DNA from: Malaya genurostris
Lineage: Eukaryota; Arthropoda; Insecta; Diptera; Culicidae
NCBI RefSeq assembly: GCF_030247185.1
Contig: NC_080572.1
Location: 297,090,314-297,154,313, forward strand
Reading direction: 5' to 3'
Length of the DNA: 64,000 nt
Each line of letters starts with the position of its first letter. Position 1 is the first letter of the stretch. Below the pieces are notes generated by a model. It saw only the letters and a program-made list of their open reading frames with translations. It searched no databases and was not told the origin of the DNA. The position numbers and the translations under genes were made by a program. Of this stretch, positions 45,597-59,030 are shown in pieces.

Positions 45597-47270
45597 AGTT
45601 CACTACGTTTGTCTTTTGGAAGCGCTTGATGTAATCGTTCTTTGATTATGCGGTAGTTTCACTGAAAAGGGCTCTAAACATCAATTTCAATGAAACAAAA
45701 CATTTTTTATTCCGCATTCATGCCAGAGAAATGATTTTTTTTTCAAGGTGTTGAAGTTTTAAAAAGTTGTGAATATTTTTAATTTCGTACTCAATTCGCT
45801 CAGAAGATTTCAAAAAGTAACAGATCAAACGGGTTTTATTTAGAACTGCTTGCAATTATCATCAAGACCTTAAAGAAAAATTTTCTATCCATCGATTTCA
45901 TGGACGAATATATGTATACTTAAGTATGTAAGGTATTTGAACTTTTGAGAACAGTTATGACTGATTGATGCCAGCCCTCGGCGTTCCCGTTCAATCCCAA
46001 ACTTGCTGTGAGAACGAATCGACAAAAGTTGTTCCGCTGAAAGCCGACGTAATGCACTACCGGAACCCATCATTAATCTTGACATCGGTCGTCATCGTAC
46101 GGGCCCCGGTCAATTGAAAAGAATCGTGTTCCAACGATAAACGTCCCCGCGCAAACATTGATGATTTAGGCACATCCGATATCTGCAAACAGCAACCGAT
46201 TTAGGCTAAACTCAAGAAATCCATTCTTCCGTCTGTAAACACAGCGAGCCCAAACATCACTCCGATGGGATGGTGGTCGCCTGCCTGAAGATGCTGTCAT
46301 GAAGTCAGTCGGGGGAAAAGGAAACTTCCGATTTCCGCAAATCAATTCATCTCCCGGCGTGACGCGCATCATCATTCTGTTTTTTTTGTTGTTGTTGCTG
46401 ACTTCTGTATGGCGGCACTATTGCATTACCATGGATGGGAGGAACATATCCGGAACTTCTGACATCTGAAATATTAGGCGAAAAGATTTTTCACAGCGAT
46501 AGGAAAATTGCTGCTGTTTTTTTTCTGTTTCTTTCGAGGGTTGTTCCTCTTTCGGGTTAGGCATCGTGTTTTCAGAGAAACAAAAAACGATAAAAATATT
46601 TACAGATACGAGTGGTGTTTTTCTGCGGCTGATTTCCGCCTTTTGAATCCTAGCGGAACGGCCACCGGGGGATGGAAGAGGGGGGAAAGGAGTAATGATG
46701 CCGAATTCTTAAATGTTTTTATGGAACCTTTATCTTGTTGTGTCATCGAAACTGTTTGCAGTATTTTGCAACGAGGGCGACGGATCGAAACATTCGCTTC
46801 TCGTGAGGTTATGAATTCATATCGCTGATCATCCGAGCTTTGGAAAGTGGCAGATGTAAATGACTTTTCACCCCGAGCACTATTCGGGTGATGAAATGGA
46901 TTTCTGTCCGCAAAAGGGACAGTGATTAACAGTCTCCGGTTAATGAACAAAAACGCGCAAATTGAGTTTTGAGTTCTATTCAAATTTTACGGACAATAAA
47001 AGTGATTAAAATAAACAAGTGTTTGTACGCGGCTTTTGTTTCAGATTGTGATTGGATTAGATTTGAACAATTTTCTTCTTTGTAAGCAGTATAAGAATTT
47101 CTTCATCATCTTACGAAGACAAGAATAAGTTGTTCTGAACGAAACCCATCTTTAATGATTTTTACGTATGACCGCACAAAATTCTAGAACGGTTTTACGA
47201 AATTTTGAAAGGGTAGAAGAATTTTAACCATTGCGTTTCGTTAATACAATAATTCCGGCGGATTGCATAC
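45597..47270. other. long non-coding stretch, no gene recognised
   Basis: Less AT-rich between 45960 and 46930 than its surroundings and without recognised repeats. Short ORFs on both strands show no family. It may hold UTR or regulatory sequence of a gene outside the window. Confidence 0.35.
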
Positions 47271-47274
47271 ACTT

Positions 47275-48396
47275 AAAGACTGTCCCAGAAAGTATGGACG
47301 CACTTTAATTTCGCTGTAAATAATTCACAAGTGTTAGATATTCAAATTTTATTCGATATACTGATAATATTAGACTACAACAACAGAATATTATTCTCAA
47401 CATTTGCTACTTAGCCATTGTAGACTAGCTGGCGCACCTTCTTGCGAACGTTCCTCATTAAATTCCGTACAGACTTCTTGGCGACAAGTTTTGACACTTT
47501 TTTTCAATATTTTTCGAACTGTTGAATGGTTTCGGCTGCCGAGACATGTTTCCTAAGATGTGCCTTCGTTAATGCCCAAAATTCCTCAATTGGTCGAATT
47601 TGTGGGCAATTTGGTGAATTCATGTCTTTTGGGACGATAGTGACATTTTTGGTAGTATACCATTCTACCGTTGATTTCGAGTAGTGGCAAGAAGCAAGAT
47701 TTGGCCAGAAGACAATAGGATCTTTGTGGCTTCGAATCATGGGTAGAAGTCGTTTTTGTAAACATTCCTATATTTCGCTGTTAATTGAAGCAGTGATGAA
47801 GGGTTTCGAAATCTTACCGCAGCTACAAATTGCTTGCCAGACTATAGCTTTCTCACCAAATTTTTCGACTTCAATCGATGTCTCGGACTGGTTTAACACT
47901 TGCCCTTCTCGCACCGTATAATATTGTGGTCCCAGCAAAGAATTGTAATCTAGTTTCACGTTGGTTTCGTCGTCGATGATTATGCAGTTCAAATTTTCAG
48001 CAAGAATCGTATTGTACAGCTTTCGAACCCTCGGCCTGATCGATGCTTCTTGTTTCGGACTACGTTTTGGTGGTTTCTGCTTCTTATAGGTTCGAAAATT
48101 CAAGACGTTGTTCTGCTGAAAGTCCACGCACTTCGAAACAAACTAATGAAAACGAATAAACAACTGCACAAGTGGTTAGAGAAGAGTTGCTTACAGGACG
48201 CACTATTATAGTTGTAATAACTTTTTAATGGTGGCCGCATTGTTCTTTTGATGTGAGTCCGCGGGAAACACCCTCGGCCCACTAAGACCCGGCGGGTGTT
48301 CGCACAATGTTCCTGTAAATTTCGTATGAATTTCATTAGGCTTTTTATTGAAATTCCAATTTTCGTAACTTCATAAGGCGGTCTTATAATTCGCAT
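47275..48396 (-). pseudogene. ITmD37E transposase, diverged copy A
   Basis: The end near 47277 reads GACTGTCCCAGAAAGTATGG. Blocks on the minus strand: FRTYKKQKPPKRSPKQEAS (48110-48060), first Asp in CIIIDDET, IVWQAICSCG, then FWPNLASCHYSKS, where the second catalytic Asp is Asn, and PNCPQIRPIEEFWAL with the Glu. Stops and shifts lie near 47750. The opposite terminal repeat was not found. ITmD37E elements are a Tc1-mariner branch described from mosquitoes. Confidence 0.85.
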
Positions 48397-48809
48397 ACGA
48401 TATTCTCATGGCTAAAAACCAATATAAAAACCGATATAATTGAATTTTTTGCCTGATTGTACTAATTTCCTCATGCATAGCTAAATTTTTCAATTTCAAC
48501 ACAAAAATGCTCTACAAGCAGTCACCTGGTAATGGACGCAAGCGACATCACTACTAAATAAATACAAAACAATAATTAATTTTGGAAAAAGATGCCGAAT
48601 GCGAACGGCGAAGCGATATTTTACGACAAAGATAACTTTTTTCCAAAACACTCGATTTAAGGAGTGCATCGATAAGTAGTTAGCAACATTCAAACAGTTA
48701 TTACTCTAAAATGGCTTAATTTTTTGCAGCGTGTTTTGCGATGACATGTTTGTTTACATGTCAATAACAGCTGCGCAATCGATTGGATTCGGTACGGTTT
48801 ATCGTTTCA

Positions 48810-49825
48810 ATGATGAGTCGAGTTAATCCGGAAACGCGAAAGAAAATTCTGTACACTTGGTGCTCAGAAAGTGGTGTCACGTACAACGAAATTGCAAAAC
48901 GGGTGAAAGTGCACCACACCAGTTACAAAAATATTATCGAGAAATTCGGTAAGACCCTTCCCATGAAGGATTTGCCCCGATCCAGTAGGAAAACGGGTCC
49001 CAGCCAGCCCGGCCGGGACTTAAAAGTGGTTTTAGTACATTCAGGAAAAACCCATCGGCGTCGACGCGGGATTTTGCCAAGCAGTTCAACACCAGCATCG
49101 GGATGATTCAACGGATCAAAGTTCGGAACTCCCTGAAAACGTACAAAAAACAGAAGGTGCCGAAAAAGTCCCTGTTACAGCAAGTTCAGGCCAAAACAAG
49201 AGCGCGAAAACTGTATAACCTGATTCTACAGAATAAAGACGGATGCATCCTGATCGACGACGAAACCTACGCCAAGGAAGACTCTCGAGCGCTGCCCGGA
49301 CCGCAATATTATACGAAATCGGTGTACCAGGACCTGGACGACGCTGACACCACGGTGGCGATGGAAAAGTTTGGGCAGAGGGTGTTGTTCTGGCAAGCAA
49401 TTTGTACCTGTGGTTTGCGGTCGTCGATTTTCTTCACGAAGGGCACAATTAACGCCAAGGTATACGAGGAAGAATGTTTGAAGAAGAGAATGCTGCCACT
49501 GTACAGAAAGCATAAGGCTCCTCCTCTCTTCTGGCCGGATTTGGCTTCAGCCCACTACGCCAACTCCGTTCTACAGTGGTTGTCAAAAAATAATGTACAA
49601 TTCGTAGAAAAGGACATCAACCCACCGAACTGCCCGTATCTTCGGCCAATTGAAAGGCATTGGGCAATTGTCAAGCGGCACTTTCGGAAGGAAGGTACAG
49701 TGTCCCAAAACATGCAGGAGTTAAAAAAAAACTGGACAACTGCCACCAGGAAAGTCACAAATGTAACTATGCAGAATTTAATTAAGAATGTCAAGTCCAA
49801 AGTGCGAGCGTTTCACAGAAACTAG
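48810..49825 (+). pseudogene. ITmD37E transposase, copy B, one frameshift from intact
   Basis: The N-terminal helix-turn-helix (MSRVNPETRKKIL, EIAKRVKVHHTSY) is in one frame to about 49035. The frame then shifts, and FRKNPSASTRDFAKQFNTS leads into the 49103-49825 frame. The catalytic triad is complete: CILIDDETY, FWPDLASAHY, and CPYLRPIERHWA, with 37 residues between second Asp and Glu. This spacing defines D37E. Apart from the shift near 49035-49045 no damage is seen. Terminal repeats were not identified. Confidence 0.9.
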
Positions 49826-50690
49826 GATTTTCTTCAATATAATCAGTGAAATGCATAAACATGTAATTTTTCTATAATATGTCGAAAACTGATGTCAAAA
49901 TATGTTTTTTTTCGCTTTTATTCAATAATCCATGTTGCTAACTAGTTTTCGATACACTTCTTACTTATATGCCTTCAACAATTAGCACGATGCGGCTCGA
50001 CAGCTCACATTTTTCGCGGTAAATTGGAAACCTTTTTTTGAATTCCGAGTGGGTAAAATTGCAAGTGGGTACAACTACCCAGCTACCCATACACTCTGCC
50101 GAGCCTGGATATGTTTCGTGATATTGAAAACAAATTTATTCAATGTTTGACGATTGTTCTTGTCAAGAAATTTCCCAGAGCATCCTAAGGCACAGAGGAT
50201 AAAGACCCTCGTAACACTAAAGTAAAAAAAGTCTATGTAAACGGAGGTTTGGATGTATTTAGGTATTAAAGGAACCCTGGTCGTCAAATGGTGAGATAAC
50301 CAAGTCCTCACAAGTCCCTATCTCATGCCTCCCCGAGCGTCTATGATGACATTTGGTCAATGGAACGGCGTCGACTGGGTGCTATCGCCTTCTGCGTTAG
50401 TAGCAGAATGAGAGGGTGCGAATTGACTCATAAGTTGAAGCCCATCCTAAAATGCAATGTTTTATCATAGTGTATTACAACATATAATTCTGTTGTTTAT
50501 TACATCATGTATTATTATTATTATTTTTATTATTATTACTATTAGAAGAGCGTAACTCACACTGCGACATTAACTGTTATATTGTATCATAGCATATTAT
50601 TTCATATATTATCGTCTTACATTCTTTTATGTTATTATATAATATGTTGTATGGTATTATACTGCATTGCATTATATCATATTATATTGT
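49826..50690. repeat. dispersed non-coding repeat plus AT/ATT-rich tract
   Basis: 50160-50690 (ending in TATTATTATT-type sequence) recurs in parts at 54640-54847 and 56056-56930, including AGGTATTAAAGGAACCCT and GTAACTCACACTGCGACATT-like words. No coding capacity. Confidence 0.6.
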
Positions 50691-50693
50691 ACT

Positions 50694-53600
50694 AGCTGAA
50701 TGACCCGGCGTTGCTCGGAAATGTTTCGGGAAGAAAAGGCCGACCAAAATTCCCGAAGTTGTTCTACTTAGTGTAATACTCTGAGCAGTTTTATGTTGCT
50801 ACTCAATAAATTTTACCTTACACTTCCCATGTTTGGGGCACTTGCTGCACTCCCTCTCCCTTAAAATAATCTTTCAATCTACATTGACATAAAAGTAGTA
50901 TCTGTATTTGTCAAGATGCATCGTTTCTCGTAGAATAAATTTTATATTGAACTTCCCTTTTTATTAGTGAACTTACTACAGCTCTCCTCCACCCTTATGA
51001 CCACCTCTTAGTAGTGTACGAAGTATCTGTGCTCTTCAAAAAGTATCGATTAATTCATTAAAATAACAATAGCAGTACTACTTAATTCAAATTAACGATA
51101 GCAATACTATCTAGCACAATCTTGACATTCTTGCCCCTCACTTAATTTATAGAAATTTCAAGATGAAAATTGATTTTCAAGATCCCCTTCTCCTAGTCTG
51201 CATCCGCCCTGAGTCTGAATTTTTCATGACCCCCTCCCCCCAACTTGGACACTTGCTACGCTCCCTCTCCCACAAAATACCCTTTTTACCATCTCTTAAG
51301 AGCAATAAGTATCTGTACCAAGTTTAATAGCAATCCGTTAATTAGTTCCAGAGTTATTACATTACAAACATTACACCCCCTTCTTTTTAAAGGTACTTGC
51401 TACATCCACCACCCATATAATCATATCTAATATATGCAAACTGTTTCTATGATCTAAAAAAAGTATCGATTCTCGTCAAATTAGACAAATTTTTACATCA
51501 CCCCCCCTGTTAAGGACACTTACTACGATCCCTCCCCCATTAAAATACCCTTATGACCTTTTCAGAAGAGCAAGAAGTATCTGTGCCAAGTTTGGTGGCA
51601 ATCCGTTCAATAGTTTCGGAATTGTACCGTTTCAAACATTACACCACCCTTTTTAAAGCCACTTGCTACATCCACCCCCGTAAAGTCATATCTAATGTAT
51701 GCAAAATGTTTCTATGGTCTTCAAAACGTATCGATTCTCGTCAAGTTATATGAATTTTTTCATGACCCCCTCCTGTTAAAAACACTTGCTACGCTCCATC
51801 CTCTATAAAAATGCTCCCTAAACCATCTCTGAAATGTGAATAATACGTGTGCCAAGTTTGGTGGCAATCCGTTCAGCAGTTCCGAAGTTATGGCGTTACA
51901 AACATACAAACTTACATCCATTTTTATATATATATAGACTAGCTGAATTACCCGGCGTTGCTCGGAAATGTTTCGTGAAGGCAGGACCGAAAAAAATTCT
52001 CGAAGTTGTCCTGCTTAGTGAAATACTCCGACTGTAGTGAAACATAACTTAGACGGAAACCCGATCGAACAATACTCCCTTCATGTTCTGACTGCGAATG
52101 ATCAGTGTCCAGTCTCAGATCTCACAATAATCATAATTTTTATGGTATTCTCGACAAATTGGGTCAGTTTTATATTTGAACCCTTTTGTTAAGAACATTT
52201 AAAACACCTTTCTCTCTATAAATACCTTCTTAGTAACCTCCGAGTTTCGTATCTATATGTGCTTGTAACGTACTTCCGTACTTCCTCGTCACAATCGATC
52301 TACAATACCTTTGGCTTCCATGGATATAATCACTTGCTACTCCCTCCTCTTTATAAAAATTTTACACACATGACACACATGACATCATGAATGGTTCAAA
52401 ATTTTTCATCTGATAATGATTATTTTATAACGAAAGGTTGTTTAACATCATAACTACATTCGTACTATAGAATGACGTTTTCATATAAATTATTTTACCA
52501 AGGTTTTAACCATTTTGGTCGTTCATCGGAGAGGAAAACCTATAGAATAATGATTCAGTTAATGCAAATGTTGTTGTATCTGTGCTTTTCAAAAAATATC
52601 GATTCCCACCTTTGGTATATGTGCCAAACTTGGTGGCGATTCGTTTAGTTGTTTCGTAGTTATGCTGAAACTTAAATACACTCGCGTTCATAGACAGATA
52701 AAGATTATTTTCCCTTAGCTCTTTGAATTCCCCGGCAAATGGAAACAGATCCTTTGAGATTATTCAAAGAAAAATACGACCTTGAAATTTTTGCCACTCT
52801 CTTGTTTTATAAAAAATGGGAGATTAAAATTTATTTTCAAAACCCCCTCCTTCTAGTCTAAATGTCGATTCTATTCAAATTTCGTCATTGACCTTCTCTC
52901 CCCATGTTAAGGACACTTCCTACACACTTTCCCCCCTGAAAATGTCCTAATGATCATTTCTGAAGAGCAAGAAATATCTGTGCCAAATTTGATAGCAATC
53001 CGTTCAGTAGTTCCGGAGTTGCGCCGTTACAAACATTACATCCCCTTTTTAGAGGGACGTACTACATCCACCCACACGAATACCCTAAGTTGCACAAAAA
53101 GTATCTATGGTCTCCAAAAAGTATCGATTCTCGTCAAATTAAATAAATTTTTTTCATGACCCCTGTTAAGGATAGTTGCGACGCTCTCTCCCCCATAAAA
53201 ATACCCTTACAACTATCTCTGAAGAGCAAAAAGCCGCTATGCCAAGTGTGATAGCAATCCGTTCAGTAGTGTCGGAGTTATGCCATTACATCTCCCTTCT
53301 TTAATGCACTTGCTACATTCACTCCCCATATCTATCATATCTAAGGTATGGAAAATTTTATGATTTTTTTTCTTGGCCCCTCCTGTTAATGATACTTGCT
53401 GCGCTTCCTCCCCTATAAAAATACATTTATGACTATTTCTGAAGAGCAAGAAATAACTGTACACAATTTTATAGCAATCCGTGCAATAGTTCCAGAGTTA
53501 TGCCGTTACAAACATTACACTCCTTTTTTAGAGGCACACCCTCTCCACACAGAATATCCTCATAATCATATTTCAGTTGTTCAAAAAGTGTACTCAAAAA

Positions 53601-54600
53601 GTACCGATTCTCGTAAAATTAGATAATATTTTTAATGACCACCTTTGTTAAGGACACTTGCTACGCTCCCTCCACCCATGGAAATATTCTTATAACCATA
53701 TCTGAAGAGCAAGAAGTACATGTACTAGATTCAATAACAATCCGTTAATTAGTTTTGAAGTTATGCCATTACAAACATTTCACTCCCCTTTTTAAAGGCA
53801 CTTGCTGCATCCATCCCCCATTAAATTATATCTATGGTATGCAAAATGTTTCTAAGATTTTCAAGAAATATCGGTTTTCATCAAGTTATATGAATTTTTT
53901 CATGACCCCTCCTTGGTTATGACACTTGCTACGCTCCCTCCCCCCATAAAAATACGCTTATGTCCATCTCTGAAGAGCAAGAAGTACATGTGCCAAATTT
54001 GATAGCAATCCGTTCAGTAATTCCGGAGTAATGCCATTACAAACATTACAACCCCCTTTTTAAAGGCACTTGCTACATCCACCCCCCATATAATCTTATC
54101 TAATATATGCAAAATGTTCCTATGGTCTTAAAAAAGTATCGATTCTTGTCAAATTAGACAAATTTTTTCATGAGCTCCCCCTGTTAAGAACACTTACTAC
54201 GCTCCCTCCCCCCCCATGGAAATACGCTTATAACCATCTCAGAAGATCAAGAAGTATCTGTGCCAAGTTTGGTGGCAATCCGTTCAGTAGTTTCGGAATT
54301 ATGCCGTTTTAAACATTACACCCCCCTATTAAAAAGCACTTGCTACATCCACCCCCCATATAGTCATATCTAAGGTATGTAAAATGGTCTTCAAAACGTA
54401 TCGATTCATGTCAAGTAATATGAATTTTTCCATGACCCCTCCTTGGTAATGACACTTGCTACGCTCCCTCCCCTATAAATATACTCCCTAAACCATCTCT
54501 GAAATACAAGAAGTACCTGTGCCAAGTTTGGTGGCAATCCGTTCAGTAGTTCCGAAGTTATCGCGTTACAAACATACAAACTTACATCCATTTTTATATA
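50694..54600. repeat. degenerate tandem array, about 265-bp units
   Basis: TAGCTGAATGACCCGGCGTT (50694) and TAGCTGAATTACCCGGCGTT (51942) each open a block. The words GCAATCCGTTCAGTAGTT, CACTTGCTACGCTCCCTCC and GTATCGATTCTCGTCAAATT recur about every 260-270 bp (at about 51334, 51600, 51867, 52996, 53254, 53475, 53739, 54008, 54277, 54536). Both blocks end with CATACAAACTTACATCCATT and TATATA. Small ORFs here all repeat this unit and are not genes. Confidence 0.85.
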
Positions 54601-54847
54601 CATAGATTATATTATATTATAGTGTTTATTATTAGTAGTAAGTACTACGTACCTCTGCGCAAAATATAAATTTGTTTTCCTTATAAGTTATCATTTTTAA
54701 AGTAATCTTTTAACTAAATATCAAGGTCGTCACAAGGTGAGCTTGGTCCTCACTGGTTCCTGTTTCATGCCTACACGTGTGTCTGTGGTGACAATTGGTC
54801 GATAGAATGCGTTGATGGCAGAATGAGAGAATGAGAAATGACATATA

Positions 54848-56055
54848 CACCCTCATTCTTGTTTACGGCCGTATGCGATACGTTCGAAAGTATAGCAAAT
54901 TCGTATTCCCGTTTACGTTCGAATCAATCACACTTTTAAACATCGTACATGCATAAAAACAACGCCCATCCAACTTTAAACTATCAGTTCTGGTCAGATT
55001 TGAGTTGTAAATAAAAATCTTTGATATCATTTGTTATTTGACTTGTTTTTTCACTGATTTTGTATCATCATGTTTGCTTACGTCCGTATCGACCATACGA
55101 CGAACACATGCTTTCGAACGAATGCGAACAAGCCATTCTTGTTTTCACTCGAACGTGTACGTACGCGATTCCTGTGCAAAAGAAGGATCGGTAGCGCAGG
55201 TAGTTTTTTAAGGAAGATTCCAAGCATCAAGGAAGTGACGAATGCTACATAATAAATAAATATCGTACACAGGACCAATTTTATTCAAGTCGGTAAATGA
55301 AATTTTCGAATTAAACTTCGTGCAAAGTAAAAAAAGCATTTGAAATAGCAGTCCGATCAGTAGTATCTGCGAAAAATATGTTGCATTTTTCTTGCAATTA
55401 TGTCATGTTTTCGATAGCTTACATATTCATTTCATTGGTAAAATCATGCATTTAATATAAAATAAAGCATGTTTACCCATGGCGTATTTTCCATAAAGTA
55501 CTTAAGAGATGCAAAAATGATGCGTAAAAACTTTGAACCTCGCATATATTCAAAGGCTCCCCACAAAAAAAACAGCATTTCACTGTACTGCTATGCTTTC
55601 TAAATGATTTATGCAAAACACAAATTTATAATTTGATTACAAATAACTTTAGATTCGAAAATAATTTTGTTAGAGATCGGTTAAACTTTTTTCAATGTGT
55701 TCGAATCGTTGATTCGCAACATTAAACTGACGAATCGAAACCACGGCATTTCGTCTATTCGTCCGTAAACGGGAATGGGACATTTCGTTCGTACGAATGA
55801 TGTTCGAACACACGCTTCGTTTGAAACTAAAATGGCATACATTCTAGCGTTTCGCATATGGTTAATCACATGAATTGGACTGATTACATCAAGGCTTAGC
55901 ATTTATTTTAAGAAGTTTACTGATATTTGAATATTTTGTGGCAAACGAGTCGCGTTCGAATTCATTCGAGTGAAAACGAGAATGGCTTATTCGTATTCGT
56001 TCGAAAGTACCCGTTCGTCGTATTGCGGATACGCACGTAAACAAGAATGAGGGTG
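54848..56055. mobile_element. 1.2-kb inverted-repeat element with CACCCTCATTCTTG ends
   Basis: Starts CACCCTCATTCTTGTTTACG and ends with its exact inverse CGTAAACAAGAATGAGGGTG. Flanked by ATA (54845-54847 and 56056-56058). The left and right thirds are rich in TTCGAACGAATG words, many palindromic. A truncated copy is at 833-1147. No transposase. Confidence 0.85.
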
Positions 56056-57040
56056 ATAAATTCAAGTAATATAATATCATAGCATATCACAACATATCAT
56101 TTTATTCGTTCTATTATTTATTATATAATTCATTGTACTATATTATATTGTTTTTTATTATTATTTTCATTATTATATTTATTGTTATTAGTATTAATTT
56201 GTCATTAATAATAATAATAACATATATTATTTTTATAGATGTGGATATTATTATTGTTATTAGAATAGAAATATTCTACTTCCTGCAGTATTGCGAAGAT
56301 AGAAGAGCATAACTGACACTCTACATTAACTGTTGTTTTATATATTGTTTCATAATACATTATGTTATATTATGTTATATTATATTATTTTGTAATCTAT
56401 TATATCATTTTATGTTATATTAATTTCACTACACTATGTTTCATTGTATTTATCAATATAAATCATTTATCACGGGGACGTAAAGGGGAGGGAGCATCAG
56501 GGCATCGGACGAATTGATGACTGGACGAGGGATTGTGGATAGCCAGCCCAAGTCACTTGAAGGAAACTTGTTTCCTTTTGAAGGTTTGAAATGAGTCTGA
56601 CGCGCCCTTCTCAAACAAACCATCAGGCGGGTTCAAGCATTTATAGCGATATGCTTCATTCATGCACTGGATATTATGGTTGGAAGAACATCTTTTATTC
56701 CTGCGGAATACGAGTAAGTGACTCTACTTACTTATCCGCCCAACCCTTTTTGTTCGCTTTTCGGTAACAGCTATAGTAAGAAGGTGAATGGATGAGTCAT
56801 ATCGGAGCTACTTTAAGTCTACCCGCATCCACTGGCAAGTCCTTGAACTGATGGTGGCTTCACTTCACATCACATCACATCACATTTAGGTATTAAAGGA
56901 ACCCTCATATTACTTATATCCCCAAAAACCACTAGAAGATTCTGGAAAGAAATTTTTTTTCAATCTTCAATAAAATAAAAAACTTTCTTTGGGTGTGAAC
57001 TAACATAACATTTTCTATTTGTAAACAGTATTGTCAAGTT
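56056..57040. repeat. continuation of the dispersed repeat interrupted at 54848
   Basis: AT and ATT microsatellite-like sequence, then a moderately GC-rich non-coding block (56470-56860), CACATCACATCACATCACAT (56866-56885) and TTTAGGTATTAAAGGAACCC shared with 50260. Confidence 0.5.
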
Positions 57041-58800
57041 AATAAGAATTTTTCTTTATTTTTCATCGTCGCACTAAGTGATTAAACACACTTTACCCTA
57101 TAGTTCCGGAACCGGAAATCGGACCAGGATGAAACTAAACAGCAACCTATGAGACTATAGGTACTTTCATTTTAGCATGTTTGTAGAAATCGATCAAATC
57201 GTCTCTAATAAAATTGAGTGAGTTTTATTTTAAACTTTTTGACCACTATTTCCGGTACTTCTGGAACCGGGAACTTGGAACCAGTATAGCCGAAGTCGGC
57301 TTCTTTAGTAAGTAACTAATAAAGTCTACAAATTGAGTCAGTTTTGAGCCAAATCTAGAAGTATTTAATCCTCTTTTGCATTGTCGCTCAAAACGACGGT
57401 ATGCAATTTTAAACACACTTTACCCTAAGAAAGCATGATAAATTTCAATAGCATGGGACTATAAGATTTCTTATTTTATGAGTGACATTATTCGACACAC
57501 ACAGACATTGCTATCTACATTGCTCAGCTCGTTGAACTGTGTCGAATGATATAAAACACTTAGCCCTCTGGGCAAATATTCACCAGTCAATTTTTCAAGT
57601 GATTGCATAAACTTTCTATATGAGAAAGGCAATAAGTGTACTTTTATAGAAAAGCATCGTTATCATGATTTTGTAATAACACTAACAAATAGGTACAAAT
57701 TGAATAAAAGGTATACAAATTTACATTTTTTTTATGAGAAGAAGTATAGATTTAACGCAATACGAAATTGAACGGAGTAAAGCCGCACGTACTGACGCAT
57801 ACCAGTTTTGCATCGTCATTTTGAATGATGATTTAAATGTCTTGACACTCATCGCCCTATAACTTCGGAACCCACAGTCGGATCTGGATGAAATTGAACA
57901 GTATTTTTAAAGACAACGAGAGCTTCAATTTGAATATTGATTCGTGAAAATCGGTTTAACCGTTGCTAAAAATTCGAGGTGAGTTCTGTTTTTGGAGATT
58001 TTCTTCACTATTTTCGGTGCTTTCGGAAACGGAAACCAGGGACTAGTATTCCCAAAGTAGTTTTATATAGTCACTAACTAACAAGATCTGCCAACTAGAT
58101 AAATTTAGCAGTAAGTTTAAAAAAAATATGCACCACGTTTCACCATCACTTGTGAAAAAATACTCATGAAATTGAAAATTTTCACTAATCGCACTGTAAT
58201 ACCGGAACCGGAAGTCGGATTTGGATCAGTTTTTAATGACCTTTTAAAGAATTTCAAGACCTTTCATTTGCTTTCTAGTTTGTGAAAATCGGTTAGGATA
58301 TTTACGGGAAAGATGAATGCACATTTTTCCATAAATTTGCACAAATTTCCTTGTAATTCCGGAACTGGAAGACAGTTCTAAATGAAATTCAAAAAGATTT
58401 GATGAGTCCATAAGACCTTTCATTTGAATGAAAATGAGTTTGTGAAAATCAGTTCAACGATCTCTGAAGAAACGTGTGTAACTATTTTTTATCCTTTTTT
58501 TGTGCATATCACCCTGTAATTCTAGAACCGGAAGTCGGATCGGGATAAATTCAATATCAATCTATGGGATCATGAGACGTTTCATTTGAATTTATGTTTG
58601 TGAAAATCGGTTCATTAATCTCTGAGTAAATTGAGTGATATTTTTTGTCACATACACACATATATACATACATACACAAACATACATACATAGACATTTT
58701 GTGACTAGACGAACTGAGTCGAATGGTATATGACACTCGGTCTTGGTTGTAAAGTCGGTTTTCACAGCGATTGCATGAAAAAGGCAAAAGTGGACTTTTT
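57040..58800. repeat. array of diverged dispersed-repeat modules (GGAAGTCGGAT type)
   Basis: ACCGGAAGTCGGAT, TTTCATTTGAAT and GTGAAAATCGGTT recur in order at about 57110, 57866, 58207, 58367 and 58528. The array ends with GACGAACTGAGTCGAATGG and TATATGACACTC at 58708-58737; a diverged form of that box is also at 57522-57560. A single module is at 12000-12180. Non-coding. Confidence 0.75.
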
Positions 58801-59030
58801 TCGGATGGTTATAAAAAAACGCTAAGTCAGATAATTGCTTTTGACAAATTTTCCATGGAAGCTAATTATTTAAGCTTACTTGAACAAAAAAATCTACGCT
58901 CTTGCGAGCGACTTTTCGGTAGGTAACAGGAACATTCGCCATGGCGGAAGAAAGTATGTGTGTAATATAAATTTTGCGGGTTCTTTTCTCATTTTTTTAT
59001 CAACTGTTCCTCGGTTTCAACGACAAAATT

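Noticed and set aside
50694..54600. CRISPR-like regular repeats
   Set aside because: Units are long, degenerate and without unique spacers, and the genome is eukaryotic.
51245..54603. Many 60-77-aa ORFs in the 51-54.6 kb region
   Set aside because: All are translations of the same degenerate 265-bp unit.
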